A stretch of 64,000 nt of DNA from Lachnospiraceae bacterium (GCA_016282745.1 JAEELL010000104.1:1-64000), one strand, 5' to 3'; numbered from the stretch's first letter, positions 27,348 through 37,325 are shown. Translations and numbers: made by a program. Notes: generated by a model not told the origin, from the sequence alone.

Positions 27348-28085
27348 ATGAAATTATTAAGGAAGAATCAGTTTATTGTTACTATGATTGCAATCTTGAT
27401 TGCAGTTGCGGGCTATTTGAATTACAGCGAAAAACTAATTCCAAACATCGAAAAGAAAACAAAAAAAGTATCTGACAGTACATATGAAGACATTTATAAA
27501 GATGACACACTTATAAGTGAAAACGGGGATATTCTTAGTATGGATATTGATTTGACGTCTTCAGAGAAAAATGAAGAAAGACTTGGTGAGAAGAATAAAG
27601 AAAATGAATCAGGGGAAACAAAGAACGTGGAAGGTGAAAATAATGAAAGCGAAGATAATAAAAACGAAGAAAGCGAAGATGATACTGATGTTCCGGGAAC
27701 CGCCGTTTTGACAAATTCAGGAGTATCCATTGGAGATTTTGCGATTCAGGCCAGAATGGACAGGGAGCAGATCAGATCAAAAAATAAAGAAAATCTACAG
27801 GAACTGATTAACAGTGATGCAATTTCCGAAGAAAAGAAGAAAGAAGCTGTGGATGCAATGGTAGATATAGAAAAGAATACAAACCTTGAAAACGAGATAG
27901 AAACAGTTTTAAAAGCAAAAGGTTATGAAGATATTGTAGTGTTACTTAATAATGACAGTGCGGAAGTAATAGTAAACAAAAATCAGATTGAGGATAAGGA
28001 TCGCGCACAAATTGAGCAGATAATAACACGAAAAACGGACGTAAAGGTGTCAGATATTGTAATTACTCCAATAGAATCAAATTGA
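27348..28085 (+). CDS. spoIIIAH: Stage III sporulation protein AH
   Basis: Last channel gene. The 245-residue protein has an N-terminal helix (FIVTMIAILIAVAGYLNY), a long acidic low-complexity linker (about 60-115) and a C-terminal ring domain, which in Bacillus binds SpoIIQ. The linker is unusually rich in Glu/Asn. It ends about 94 bases before the Asp23-type gene, with no terminator seen between them. Confidence 0.93.
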   Translation: MKLLRKNQFIVTMIAILIAVAGYLNYSEKLIPNIEKKTKKVSDSTYEDIYKDDTLISENGDILSMDIDLTSSEKNEERLGEKNKENESGETKNVEGENNESEDNKNEESEDDTDVPGTAVLTNSGVSIGDFAIQARMDREQIRSKNKENLQELINSDAISEEKKKEAVDAMVDIEKNTNLENEIETVLKAKGYEDIVVLLNNDSAEVIVNKNQIEDKDRAQIEQIITRKTDVKVSDIVITPIESN

Positions 28086-28178
28086 TACTTTTACAGAATC
28101 CAATTGAGAGTTGCAATTAGATATATTTAAGGGTATAATAACATGGAGTAAAACTTGAAATACCAGGAGGTACAATTG

Positions 28179-28553
28179 ATGGAAGAACAAAGAAATATTT
28201 ATACCATATATCACAATAAAGAACTGGGAAATGTCAGAATTACCGATGATGTAATCGGAACAATTGCAGGAGTTGCAGCTACTGATGTTGAAGGAGTTGC
28301 TTCTTTGCTGGGAGGAATTACAAGAGAACTTATTCTTAAGACCGGTGTAAAGAAACTCTCTAAGAGTGTTAATGCAAAGATAGTAGATGAAGAAGTGGTT
28401 GTTAATATTGCAATTAATCTTGACTACGGATACAGTGTTATTGAGATATGTAAGGATGTTCAGGATAAGATTAAAATGCAGATTGAAGGTATGACAGGAC
28501 TTCAGGTTGCAGCTGTAAATGTAAAGGTAGCAAGTGTAAACGTACCTAACTAA
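28179..28553 (+). CDS. Asp23/Gls24-family envelope stress protein
   Basis: The 124-residue protein has the family's conserved DDVIGTIAGVAATDVEGVASL and VVVNIAINLDYGYSVIEICKDVQ stretches. It ends with MTGLQVAAVNVKVASVNV. Such proteins are small, membrane-associated and linked to cell-envelope homeostasis. In clostridial genomes it often precedes nusB and xseAB, as here. The start has a consensus CAGGAGG eight bases upstream, and a terminator follows. Confidence 0.92.
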   Translation: MEEQRNIYTIYHNKELGNVRITDDVIGTIAGVAATDVEGVASLLGGITRELILKTGVKKLSKSVNAKIVDEEVVVNIAINLDYGYSVIEICKDVQDKIKMQIEGMTGLQVAAVNVKVASVNVPN

Positions 28554-28592
28554 TTGTACATTTGAAATTGAAAATTATTATTTGAATTTAAT

Positions 28593-28619
28593 AGGGGTGT
28601 CTTTTTGGGGCACCCTTTT
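28593..28619 (+). terminator. Terminator between Asp23-type gene and nusB
   Basis: The stem GGGTGTC/GGCACCC (one G-U pair) with a T-rich loop is followed by TTTTATA. It is only about 27 bases before the nusB start, so readthrough may feed nusB. Confidence 0.65.
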
Positions 28620-28645
28620 ATATTTAATGGATGAATGGAGAAAAA

Positions 28646-29098
28646 ATGTTAAGAAGAAGTCAAATCAGGGAAAATATTTTTAAATTATTGTTTTGTAAAG
28701 AGTTTCATGAAGTTGAAGATATGGAGAATCAGTTTGATTTATATCTGAATGATGTTGAGAAGTTACTTGGGGAAGAAGAAACTGTATTTCTCATGGACAA
28801 GGAAGTAATAACAGAAAAAGAAAAGAATGAAATTATAGACAAGGTAAATGCAGTAATTGCAAAGACAGCAATGATAGATGATAAGCTTAATGAAGCTTCT
28901 GTTGGCTGGAAGACTAACAGAATGGGAAAAGTAGAACTTACAATTTTGCGCCTTGCATATTACGAAATGATGTTTGATGATGATGTACCTAAAAAAGTTG
29001 CAATAGATGAAGCCGTTGAACTTGCAAAAAAATACGGAAGTGATATGGCACCGTCATTTGTCAACGGTGTACTGGCGAAGGTTTACGTCGAAGAGTAG
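28646..29098 (+). CDS. nusB: Transcription antitermination factor NusB
   Basis: NusB binds boxA RNA with NusE (S10) to allow antitermination on rRNA operons. The 150-residue helical protein has RRSQIRENIFKLLFCKEFHE at its N-terminus and the later conserved LTILRLAYYEMMFDDDVPKKVAIDEAVELAKKYG and FVNGVLAKV. ATG 28646 has TGGAGAA upstream; ATG 28631 is less likely. Spaced 14 bases from xseA. Confidence 0.95.
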   Translation: MLRRSQIRENIFKLLFCKEFHEVEDMENQFDLYLNDVEKLLGEEETVFLMDKEVITEKEKNEIIDKVNAVIAKTAMIDDKLNEASVGWKTNRMGKVELTILRLAYYEMMFDDDVPKKVAIDEAVELAKKYGSDMAPSFVNGVLAKVYVEE

Positions 29099-29112
29099 AC
29101 AGGGTAATGTAA

Positions 29113-30333
29113 ATGAATGGAAATGTATATTCTGTAAGTCAGGTTAACAATTACATAAAAAACATGTTTGCCCAGGATTTTATGCTGAATAGAATATATA
29201 TCAAAGGCGAACTGAGTAACTGCAAATATCACTCATCAGGGCATATTTATTTTTCACTGAAGGATAAAGGTGGAGTTATTCAGGGTGTTATGTTTGCAGG
29301 ATACAGGAACGGCCTCAAGTTCAGGCTGGAAGACGGTATGCAGATTATTTGTTTTGGAAGCATCTCTGTCTACGAGAAGTCCGGTAATTATCAGATATAT
29401 GCAAAAGAGATAATTCAGGACGGCAGTGGTGATTTGCATGTCAGATTCGAACAATTGAAAAAAGAACTTGAAGAGATGGGGATGTTTGATGAAATGTACA
29501 AAAAGCCCATTCCAAAGTATTCCACAAAGATTGGAATATGTACGGCTGATACCGGTGCGGCAATTAGGGATATAATTAACATAGCCACAAGAAGAAATCC
29601 TTATGTGCAGTTGTATTTGTATCCTACAATTGTTCAGGGAGAAAAGGCGGTTCCAAGCATTGTAAATGCTATAAGGTACATGGACAACTTTGGCGTTGAC
29701 GTTATTATTCTCGGACGAGGTGGAGGCTCAATAGAAGATTTGTGGGCTTTCAATGAAGAACCTGTGGCAAAAGCAATTTTTGAGTGTAATACTCCGATTA
29801 TTTCTGCAGTTGGTCATGAAACTGACACTACAATTGCTGATTATGTTGCTGACTTAAGGGCACCAACACCTTCAGCTGCTGCAGAACTTGCAGTGTTTGA
29901 TATTGATGATTTTATTCAGCAACTTTCATCCTACAAAGCAGAACTGAGTCGCAAGGTTATGACAAAGATTGATTTATGCAGATTGAGATTACAAAAGTAT
30001 CAGTCTGATTTAAAATCCTTAAGTCCAAAGAATCAGTTATTTACCAAGAGACAGTATGTTGCTGATTTGCAGACAAAGTTAGAGTTCTATATGCATAGAA
30101 AATTAGATAACTCTAAGTATAATCTGAATATTCTTGCACAGAAACTGGATGGCAATTCACCTCTTAAGAAACTTGAAAAGGGGTTTGCGTATGTTTCTGA
30201 TGGAGATGATAATCAGATAAAAAATGTTGGTGATGTAGCTGTTTCCGATAATATAACGCTTACAATGAAAGACGGTCGTATCAGAGCGGTTGTATCTGAA
30301 GTTGAAATGACAGATAGGAAATATGACAGATAG
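29113..30333 (+). CDS. xseA: Exodeoxyribonuclease VII large subunit
   Basis: The 406-residue catalytic subunit degrades single-stranded DNA. Residues 1-100 form the OB-fold (VSQVNNYIKNMFAQDFMLN, HSSGHIYFSLKD). The nuclease core has GICTADTGAAIRDIINIATRRNP, DVIILGRGGGSIEDLWAFN and PIISAVGHETDTTIADYVADLRAPTPSAAAE, all conserved. The helical C-terminal part pairs with XseB. It overlaps nothing; a 75-base spacer separates it from xseB. Confidence 0.97.
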   Translation: MNGNVYSVSQVNNYIKNMFAQDFMLNRIYIKGELSNCKYHSSGHIYFSLKDKGGVIQGVMFAGYRNGLKFRLEDGMQIICFGSISVYEKSGNYQIYAKEIIQDGSGDLHVRFEQLKKELEEMGMFDEMYKKPIPKYSTKIGICTADTGAAIRDIINIATRRNPYVQLYLYPTIVQGEKAVPSIVNAIRYMDNFGVDVIILGRGGGSIEDLWAFNEEPVAKAIFECNTPIISAVGHETDTTIADYVADLRAPTPSAAAELAVFDIDDFIQQLSSYKAELSRKVMTKIDLCRLRLQKYQSDLKSLSPKNQLFTKRQYVADLQTKLEFYMHRKLDNSKYNLNILAQKLDGNSPLKKLEKGFAYVSDGDDNQIKNVGDVAVSDNITLTMKDGRIRAVVSEVEMTDRKYDR

Positions 30334-30408
30334 ATTTGAGATTATACAAATAGATTTGCCTGATGATAAAAATATTCGTGAAAAGATAATTAATATTGGG
30401 AGATAATA

Positions 30409-30621
30409 ATGAGTGAATTTGAGAATATTAGTATTGAAGAAGGTTTTGATAAACTGAATGATATTATTGGAAAGATGGAAGATGGAGAAGTATCTCTTGA
30501 TGAATCTTTCAAATTATACAATGAAGGTATTAATCTTGTGAAAATATGTAATGATAAGATAGATTTTGTTGAAAAACAAATAAAACTCCTTGAGAAAGAT
30601 GGTGAAGATGATGTCTTTTAA
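30409..30621 (+). CDS. xseB: Exodeoxyribonuclease VII small subunit
   Basis: A 70-residue helical hairpin protein: SIEEGFDKLNDIIGKMEDGE, VSLDESFKLYNEGINLVK and a C-terminal Lys/Asp-rich end. These match the family's size and motifs. Several copies bind the XseA helices. Its 3' end overlaps the ispA start by about 14 bases. Confidence 0.95.
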   Translation: MSEFENISIEEGFDKLNDIIGKMEDGEVSLDESFKLYNEGINLVKICNDKIDFVEKQIKLLEKDGEDDVF

Positions 30622-31498
30622 AGAACAATTAAATAAAAAAATAGAAGCTGTAACAGAACTGATTTATGAGATGGCACCTGAGGAAAATGAGGAAATCAGT
30701 GTTATCATCGGTGCTATGAATTACAGTTTCAAAGCAGGAGGAAAAAGACTGAGACCTCTTTTGATGTACGAGACATACAAGATGTTTGGAGGTACATCTG
30801 ATGATCTTCAGTATTTTATGGCTGCAATTGAAATGATACACACATATTCACTTATTCATGACGATTTGCCGGCGATGGATAATGATGATTATCGAAGGGG
30901 GAAACTTACTAATCACAAAGTGTTTGGTGAGGACATTGCAATTCTTGCAGGAGACGCCCTGTTAAACTATGCATACGAATTAATGAGCAAAGCAGTTGTT
31001 GAGGGAGATGATATATCTGCCAATGCAAAGGCTATGAGCGTTATAGCGAAAAAAGCGGGAATCAACGGAATGGTTGGAGGACAGTCTATCGATGTAAAGA
31101 CTGAGGGTACACCTATCGATGAAAAGACTCTTCTGACTATCCATAATCTTAAAACTGCAGCTTTGATTGAAGCATCCATGATGGCTGGAGCTATTATAGC
31201 AGGTGCTTCTGATGATGAAGCAGATAAGATAGAACAGATTGCAAAAAATATCGGACTGGCATTTCAGATACAGGATGATATTCTTGATGTGACAAGTTCG
31301 TCGGAAGTTCTTGGAAAGCCTGTTATGAGTGATGAAAAGAATAACAAGACAACTTATATAACTCTTAAAGGTCTTGAAGAGTCAAAGAAGGCTGTAAAAG
31401 AGTATTCGGACAAAGGTTTGGAAGAATTAAAAGCATTTAATAAAGACTCTGCATTTTTGGAAGAGTTATTTAAATATTTGATATATAGGGAAAAATAA
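30608..31498 (+). CDS. ispA: Polyprenyl (farnesyl-type) diphosphate synthase
   Basis: Condenses isopentenyl diphosphate with allylic diphosphates to make C15 or longer isoprenoids for undecaprenol and quinones. The first Asp-rich motif is HDDLPAMDND with RRGKLTNHK; the second is QIQDDILDVT. Other features are FKAGGKRLRPLL and GMVGGQSID. The length (297 residues) is typical of bacterial FPP synthases. The start is ATG 30608 or 30611, overlapping xseB. dxs, the first enzyme of the same pathway, begins one base after its stop. Confidence 0.93.
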   Translation: MMSFKEQLNKKIEAVTELIYEMAPEENEEISVIIGAMNYSFKAGGKRLRPLLMYETYKMFGGTSDDLQYFMAAIEMIHTYSLIHDDLPAMDNDDYRRGKLTNHKVFGEDIAILAGDALLNYAYELMSKAVVEGDDISANAKAMSVIAKKAGINGMVGGQSIDVKTEGTPIDEKTLLTIHNLKTAALIEASMMAGAIIAGASDDEADKIEQIAKNIGLAFQIQDDILDVTSSSEVLGKPVMSDEKNNKTTYITLKGLEESKKAVKEYSDKGLEELKAFNKDSAFLEELFKYLIYREK

Positions 31499-31499
31499 T

Positions 31500-33371
31500 A
31501 TGAGTTCACTGTTAGATAGTATTAATCAACCAAATGATATAAAAAATATTGACAGAAATGATTACAAGAAACTTGCAAAAGAAATCAGAAGATTTCTTGT
31601 AAATAATGTCAGCAAGACAGGCGGACATCTCGCGTCAAACTTAGGTGCCGTTGAACTTACAATGGCATTACATGTTGTCCTTGATTTTCCTACGGACAAG
31701 ATTGTGTGGGATGTTGGTCACCAGTCATATACTCATAAGTTGCTAACCGGCAGAAAGGATGAATTTGTTAATCTTCGTAAATATAAGGGGTTAAGTGGAT
31801 TTCCAAAGAGGAATGAGAGTGAGTGTGATGTGTTTGATACCGGTCACAGTTCCACATCTATTTCTGCAGCTATGGGACTTGCATTTGCTGACAAACTAAA
31901 TGATGTAAATTCCACTGTTGTGGCTGTTATTGGTGACGGCGCACTTACAGGTGGAATGGCATATGAAGCCCTCAATAATCTTTCTTCTCTAAAGAGAAAT
32001 TTTATCATTATTCTCAATGATAACAATATGTCTATTTCAGAGAATGTTGGTGGGATGTCTGAGCACTTGAGTAAGTTCAGAATTGGTGAAAAATATAATG
32101 ATTTAAAATTGGAAGTTGAGCAGTCATTAAATAAGATTCCAATGGTAGGTGTCAAGATTGCAAAAGGTATCAAAAAGACAAAAGACAGTCTGAAACAGTT
32201 ATTTGTTCCGGACGGAATATTTAACGAACTTGGAATTACTTATATTGGACCTATCGATGGACATGACACTGATGTGATGATTGAATTATTCAAACATGCA
32301 AAGAAGATAGATCATCCTGTACTTATTCATTTGAAGACTAAAAAAGGTTACGGATATAAGTTTGCGATGGAAGATCCTGCAAAGTTTCACGGCATAGATG
32401 CTTTCGACAAGAGAACAGGAATTAAGAGAAACAATTCAGGAAAAGACAGTTACACAACTGTATTCTCTAAGAAGATTGTTGAAATGGCAAATGACGATAA
32501 AGAGATTGTTGCAATTACAGCGGCTATGCCTGACGGTACAGGATTATCCAATTTTAAAGAACGTTATCCCGACAGATTCTTTGATGTGGGAATAGCAGAA
32601 GAACATGCAGTTACTTTTGCTGCAGGTCTTGCCGCAGGAGGAAAGAAACCATACATTTCAATATACTCTTCATTTTATCAGAGAGCTTATGATCAGATAT
32701 TGCATGATATCTGTATTCAAAAACTCCCTGTTAAGATTATTATTGACAGAGCAGGACTTGTGGGACGTGACGGTGAGACACATCAGGGGATATTTGACAT
32801 TGCATTTTTGTCGTCTATTCCAAATCTTACAATTATTTCACCTATGTCCGCAGAGGAATTAGAAGAGGCACTTGAGTATTCAAAAGACTTTGATGCACCG
32901 ATTGCGATCAGATTTTCAAGGGGAGATGCATTTGAATACAATGCACCGGACAGAACAGATTCCTTTGAACTCAAATCAAGTATTCTGACTGAGGGGAATA
33001 ATATTGCGATTATAGGAATCGGCTCAATAGTTGAAGAGATTCTCGAATCCGCAAAATTACTTAACGAAAAAGGTATTTATCCTACAGTGGTAAATGCCAA
33101 AGTAATAAAACCTATAGACACAGATATGATTGAGAAATTGTGCGGGAAACATACACATATCCTCCTTGTTGAAGAGGGAATTAAACATGGTGGTTACAGC
33201 GAAGCTGTACTCAATTATATATATCAGCACAATTACAAAGTTAAGTGCGATATTATTGCGATTGATGATATATTTGTTAAACAGGGAAGTGTTCCTCATC
33301 TTAGAAGAAAACTGGGACTTGACAGAATCAGTATTATGAACAAAGTGATTGAAATGCTGGAAGATAAATAA
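31500..33371 (+). CDS. dxs: 1-deoxy-D-xylulose-5-phosphate synthase
   Basis: First step of the MEP isoprenoid pathway: pyruvate plus glyceraldehyde-3-phosphate gives DXP, using thiamine diphosphate. The 623 residues have GGHLASNLGAVELTMALH, VWDVGHQSYTHKLLTGR, the ThDP/Mg motif GDGALTGGMAYEALNN, LNDNNMSIS, FDVGIAEEHAVTFAAGLA and DRAGLVGRDGETHQG. It is packed directly behind ispA (one base apart), so the two are expressed together. Confidence 0.97.
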   Translation: MSSLLDSINQPNDIKNIDRNDYKKLAKEIRRFLVNNVSKTGGHLASNLGAVELTMALHVVLDFPTDKIVWDVGHQSYTHKLLTGRKDEFVNLRKYKGLSGFPKRNESECDVFDTGHSSTSISAAMGLAFADKLNDVNSTVVAVIGDGALTGGMAYEALNNLSSLKRNFIIILNDNNMSISENVGGMSEHLSKFRIGEKYNDLKLEVEQSLNKIPMVGVKIAKGIKKTKDSLKQLFVPDGIFNELGITYIGPIDGHDTDVMIELFKHAKKIDHPVLIHLKTKKGYGYKFAMEDPAKFHGIDAFDKRTGIKRNNSGKDSYTTVFSKKIVEMANDDKEIVAITAAMPDGTGLSNFKERYPDRFFDVGIAEEHAVTFAAGLAAGGKKPYISIYSSFYQRAYDQILHDICIQKLPVKIIIDRAGLVGRDGETHQGIFDIAFLSSIPNLTIISPMSAEELEEALEYSKDFDAPIAIRFSRGDAFEYNAPDRTDSFELKSSILTEGNNIAIIGIGSIVEEILESAKLLNEKGIYPTVVNAKVIKPIDTDMIEKLCGKHTHILLVEEGIKHGGYSEAVLNYIYQHNYKVKCDIIAIDDIFVKQGSVPHLRRKLGLDRISIMNKVIEMLEDK

Positions 33372-33395
33372 TATAAAAGGATATTTTACAATAAT

Positions 33396-34199
33396 ATGAA
33401 AGAAAGATTAGATGTTTTATTGGTTGAAAGAGGACTTGCGCCATCAAGAGAAAAAGCTAAAGCTATAATAATGAGTGGCATTGTCTATGTTGATAATGTA
33501 AAGGAAGACAAAGCAGGTTCACAGTTCGATGTAAAATCAAATATAGAAGTAAGAGGTAAAACTTTGAAATATGTCAGCAGAGGTGGTCTCAAACTTGAGA
33601 AAGCAATGGAAGTCTTTGGTGTTGATGTAGATGGAAAGATTTGCATGGATGTTGGAGCTTCTACAGGCGGTTTTACTGACTGCATGCTTCAAAACGGAGC
33701 TGTAAAAGTATACTCTATTGATGTGGGACACGGACAGCTGGCTTGGAAACTTGTTACAGATGAGAGAGTTGTTTGTATGGATAAGACCAATATCAGATAC
33801 GTAACTCACGAAGAAGTTCCGGATGATATTATGTTTTCATCAATAGATGTTTCCTTTATTTCTCTTACGAAAGTACTTTTGCCTGTGAAGAATCTTCTGA
33901 CAAAAGATGGACAGGTTGTTTGTCTAATCAAACCTCAGTTTGAAGCAGGAAGAGAAAAAGTAGGTAAAAAAGGCGTTGTAAGAGACAAGAATGTCCATAT
34001 TGAAGTTATTGAATCAGTTATTGAATATGCCAAATCTATAGGCTTTGGTATTATAGATTTAGACTTTTCTCCTGTTAAAGGACCGGAGGGAAATATAGAA
34101 TATTTATTATACTTGCAGAATCTTACAGAAGATATGGTTTTTGAAGAAAAATCAATAAATGTACAAAGTGTGGTTGAATTGTCACATGACACATTGTAA
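33396..34199 (+). CDS. TlyA-family rRNA methyltransferase
   Basis: The 267-residue protein has an N-terminal S4 RNA-binding domain (ERLDVLLVERGLAPSREKAK, IIMSGIVYVDN) and an FtsJ-like methyltransferase domain. Key motifs are DVGASTGGFTDCMLQNGA for SAM binding, DVGHGQLAWKL and VCLIKPQFEAGREKVGKKGVV. Homologues methylate 2'-O sites in 16S and 23S rRNA. Its place between dxs and nadK is typical of Firmicutes. Confidence 0.92.
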   Translation: MKERLDVLLVERGLAPSREKAKAIIMSGIVYVDNVKEDKAGSQFDVKSNIEVRGKTLKYVSRGGLKLEKAMEVFGVDVDGKICMDVGASTGGFTDCMLQNGAVKVYSIDVGHGQLAWKLVTDERVVCMDKTNIRYVTHEEVPDDIMFSSIDVSFISLTKVLLPVKNLLTKDGQVVCLIKPQFEAGREKVGKKGVVRDKNVHIEVIESVIEYAKSIGFGIIDLDFSPVKGPEGNIEYLLYLQNLTEDMVFEEKSINVQSVVELSHDTL

Positions 34200-34271
34200 A
34201 ATAGTTTATACAGATAAGTGAAATCCGGTATAACCGAGGGCAAATTCATTACGAAACTTTAGAGGAATCAT

Positions 34272-35129
34272 ATGAATAGTTTTTGTATTATAGCAAACAG
34301 TTCCAAAGATATAGATTATGAACTGTCGGAAAAAATATGTAAATATCTGAAAGATAAAGGTGCAAAGTGTTTTTTGGACAAGTCTTTTTCAAATAATGAT
34401 AAGTATAGATACACTGATCCGGATATGATTCCGGACGATGTAGAATGTGTCATTACTGTAGGCGGTGATGGTACACTTCTCCAGGCGGCAAGGGATCTCA
34501 TTGAGAAAAATGTTCTGTTTTTAGGAATCAACAAAGGCAATCTCGGTTTTCTTGCTCAGAACTGCAATATCGATATTGACAGAATGCTTGACAGACTTCT
34601 CAATGATGACTACAAGATTGAAGAGCGTATGATGCTCAAGGGCTGTGTAAAACGTAGCGGAAAAGTATTGTCTGAGAATGTTGCCCTAAATGATATTGTA
34701 ATTCACAGATATGGTGGAATCAGAATTTCGGATTACAAAGTATATGTTAATGATTTGTTTTTGAATGAGTACCATGCTGACGGTTTAATTTGTGCAACTC
34801 CAACAGGCTCTACCGCATATAATCTTTCAGCCGGAGGCCCTGTAGTTGAACCTAATGCGAATCTTATGGTAATGACGCCTATTTGTGCTCATTCCATAAA
34901 CGGAAGGAGTATTATATTTTCTGACAAAGATATGATTTCGGTTATTATAAAGGAACCGAGATATTTAAAAAATGAGAAGGATATAGTTGCATTTGACGGC
35001 TATGCAGAAACTGTATTAGAGCCGGATGATGTAGTTATAATAAATAAGTCTGATTTATGCACAAAGATGATTAAATTGGACGACAGCAGCTTTTTGCAAG
35101 TATTAAAAGATAAGATGGGTGAGAAATAA
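34272..35129 (+). CDS. nadK: NAD kinase
   Basis: Phosphorylates NAD to NADP. The 285-residue protein has the GGDGTLLQAARD motif with the catalytic Asp, GINKGNLGFLAQ, LNDIVIHR, YHADGLICATPTGSTAYNLSAGGPVV and PICAHSINGRSI. It ends directly against argR: the GTG start of argR follows the stop codon without a gap. Confidence 0.96.
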   Translation: MNSFCIIANSSKDIDYELSEKICKYLKDKGAKCFLDKSFSNNDKYRYTDPDMIPDDVECVITVGGDGTLLQAARDLIEKNVLFLGINKGNLGFLAQNCNIDIDRMLDRLLNDDYKIEERMMLKGCVKRSGKVLSENVALNDIVIHRYGGIRISDYKVYVNDLFLNEYHADGLICATPTGSTAYNLSAGGPVVEPNANLMVMTPICAHSINGRSIIFSDKDMISVIIKEPRYLKNEKDIVAFDGYAETVLEPDDVVIINKSDLCTKMIKLDDSSFLQVLKDKMGEK

Positions 35130-35579
35130 GTGAAATCAAACAGACAAAGAAAAATTATTGAAATTATTACAAACAATGACGTGGAAACACAGGAAGAATT
35201 GGCTAAGTATCTCATTGATGCGGGATTTGCCGTTACTCAGGCTACTGTATCAAGAGACATCAGAGAACTTGAACTTATCAAGATTTCTGTAAACGGTGGA
35301 AAACAGAAATATTCGACACCGAACTCTAAACCTATTAGTGTCAGCAACAAGTTTTTAAGAGTATTGAATGACGGCATACTATCAATGGAAGATGCCGGTA
35401 ATCTGCTTGTTGTGAAGACAGTATCGGGTATGGCAATGGCAGTTGGTGCAGCAATTGATGCCATGAACATAAAAGAAGTAGTCGGATGCATTGCCGGTGA
35501 TGACACTATTTTTTGTGCCATAAAAACTGCAGAAGACACTTTTAAAGTAAAAGAAATATTAGAAAGCTATATCAAATAA
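35130..35579 (+). CDS. argR: Arginine repressor
   Basis: The 149-residue regulator has an N-terminal winged helix (TQEELAKYLIDAGFAVTQATVSRDIRELELIK) and a C-terminal hexamerisation and arginine-binding domain with GNLLVVKTVSGMAMAVGAAID and CIAGDDTIFCAIKT. The start is GTG, immediately after the nadK stop, behind the GGGTGAG of the nadK tail. No arginine operator was found in this window. The same order, nadK-argR-recN, is standard in Firmicutes. Confidence 0.93.
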   Translation: MKSNRQRKIIEIITNNDVETQEELAKYLIDAGFAVTQATVSRDIRELELIKISVNGGKQKYSTPNSKPISVSNKFLRVLNDGILSMEDAGNLLVVKTVSGMAMAVGAAIDAMNIKEVVGCIAGDDTIFCAIKTAEDTFKVKEILESYIK

Positions 35580-35623
35580 AAGGTTATTTGCATTTTATTT
35601 ATATGGCTTGATTTGGAGGCTTA

Positions 35624-37303
35624 ATGTTAATTAATTTACACGTAAAAAATCTTGCACTTATAGAAGAGGTCGATATTGATTTTGAAAAGGGATTAGTTGT
35701 CCTTACCGGTGAGACGGGTGCAGGAAAGTCATTGATTTTAGGTTCGGTTAACATTGCCCTTGGCAACAAAGTGTCAAAAGAGATTATCAGAGCAGGAAAA
35801 GATAATGCTTTGGTTGAACTGACATTTTTGGCAGATGACAATTGTAAGGCCATATTACAAAAATACGATTTGGACTACGACTCTGATACAGTTACTGTTT
35901 CAAGAAAAATAACAGAGAACAGAAGTGTGTCCAAAATTAACGGAGAGACTGTCAATTTATCGATTCTAAAAGAAGTGATGACATGTCTTGTTGATATTTA
36001 CGGTCAGCACGATCATCAGTCTCTACTCTACAAGTCCAAACATCTGGCTATATTAGACCAGTTTGCATCTGACGATATATCTGAACTCAAAAATGAGATA
36101 TCTTTAAAGTACAAGGATTATATGGACTTAAAGAGTAGGCTTAAAGAGTTTGATATGGATGAAAATGAGAGAGTCAGAGAACTGGAATTCGCCGAATTTG
36201 AGCTAAATGAAATTGAGGATGCTGCCATAACAGACGGTGAAGACTTTGAACTTGAAGAAGAATACAAACGAATTTCAAAGAGTGAGGATATAATCAATTC
36301 ACTTAACACAATATATGATATTCTGTCTAAAGACAGAGGGGTTTCTGAACTCTCAGGAACAGCAATCGACTACATAAATGATGTGGCTGATTTTGATGAG
36401 AGCCTTTCAGGAATAAAAGACGAATTGTATAACATTGAGGCACTTGTAAAAGATGTTTCAAGAGAAATATACGATTACACTGAATCACTATCCTTTGATG
36501 AGGAGCGTGTCAGAGAGGTGGAAGACAGACTCAATCTAATTAACCACCTTAAGATGAAGTACGGAAACTCAGTAGAAGAGATAAACAGTTACTGCGAAGA
36601 AAAAAGGAAACTTGTTGAAAGACTCACTAATTATGAGACAGGCTTATCAGATCTTAATAATCAGATTGATGAAGTATACAGTGAGATCACAATAATGTGC
36701 GAGAAACTGTCAAAACTTCGTTCTGTGGCCGCGGTTAAATTAGAAAAACAGATTACAGAGGCACTTGTTGATTTAAATTTCCTGCAGGTTGAATTTGAGA
36801 TTCAGGTGACAAGAAAAGACTCGATTAATGAAAATGGATTTGATGATGTAGAGTTCCTTATTTCTACAAATCCCGGTGAACCGCCAAGAGAACTTGGAAA
36901 GGTTGCTTCAGGTGGAGAACTGTCAAGAATTATGCTTGCAATCAAGTCCATACTTGCCGGAATGGATGATGTGGGAACACTTATATTTGATGAAATAGAT
37001 ACAGGTATCAGCGGAGTGACTGCCGCAAAGGTTGCAAATAAGTTGGCAGTAATCAGTAGAAAGAGACAGGTTATTTGCATATCACATCTTGCTCAGATTG
37101 CAGCCATGGCTGATTATCATTATTTAATCGAAAAAAATATACAAAACAATCAGACGTTTACAAATATTTCGAAACTGGATTATGATGAATCAATAAATGA
37201 GCTTGTAAGAATATCAGGTGGCGAGACAATAACAGATTCTGCTTTGAGTCATGCAAAAGAAATGAAAGAATTGGCAGAAGAAACTAAAAAAACAAAGATT
37301 TAA
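35624..37303 (+). CDS. recN: DNA repair protein RecN
   Basis: An SMC-like ATPase acting in double-strand-break repair. The 559 residues have Walker A GETGAGKS near the N-terminus, DIYGQHDHQSLL, two long coiled coils (about 150-360) and, near the C-terminus, ASGGELSRIMLAIK with Walker B LIFDEIDTGISG. Its length is close to the family norm. A GGAGGC site precedes the ATG, and a strong terminator follows. Confidence 0.96.
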   Translation: MLINLHVKNLALIEEVDIDFEKGLVVLTGETGAGKSLILGSVNIALGNKVSKEIIRAGKDNALVELTFLADDNCKAILQKYDLDYDSDTVTVSRKITENRSVSKINGETVNLSILKEVMTCLVDIYGQHDHQSLLYKSKHLAILDQFASDDISELKNEISLKYKDYMDLKSRLKEFDMDENERVRELEFAEFELNEIEDAAITDGEDFELEEEYKRISKSEDIINSLNTIYDILSKDRGVSELSGTAIDYINDVADFDESLSGIKDELYNIEALVKDVSREIYDYTESLSFDEERVREVEDRLNLINHLKMKYGNSVEEINSYCEEKRKLVERLTNYETGLSDLNNQIDEVYSEITIMCEKLSKLRSVAAVKLEKQITEALVDLNFLQVEFEIQVTRKDSINENGFDDVEFLISTNPGEPPRELGKVASGGELSRIMLAIKSILAGMDDVGTLIFDEIDTGISGVTAAKVANKLAVISRKRQVICISHLAQIAAMADYHYLIEKNIQNNQTFTNISKLDYDESINELVRISGGETITDSALSHAKEMKELAEETKKTKI

Positions 37304-37325
37304 ATTATTATAATCTGAACATAAT

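Noticed and set aside
32398-32862. Plus-strand frames inside dxs and other genes
   Set aside because: They are out-of-frame overlaps of well-supported genes, with no ribosome sites or family similarity.
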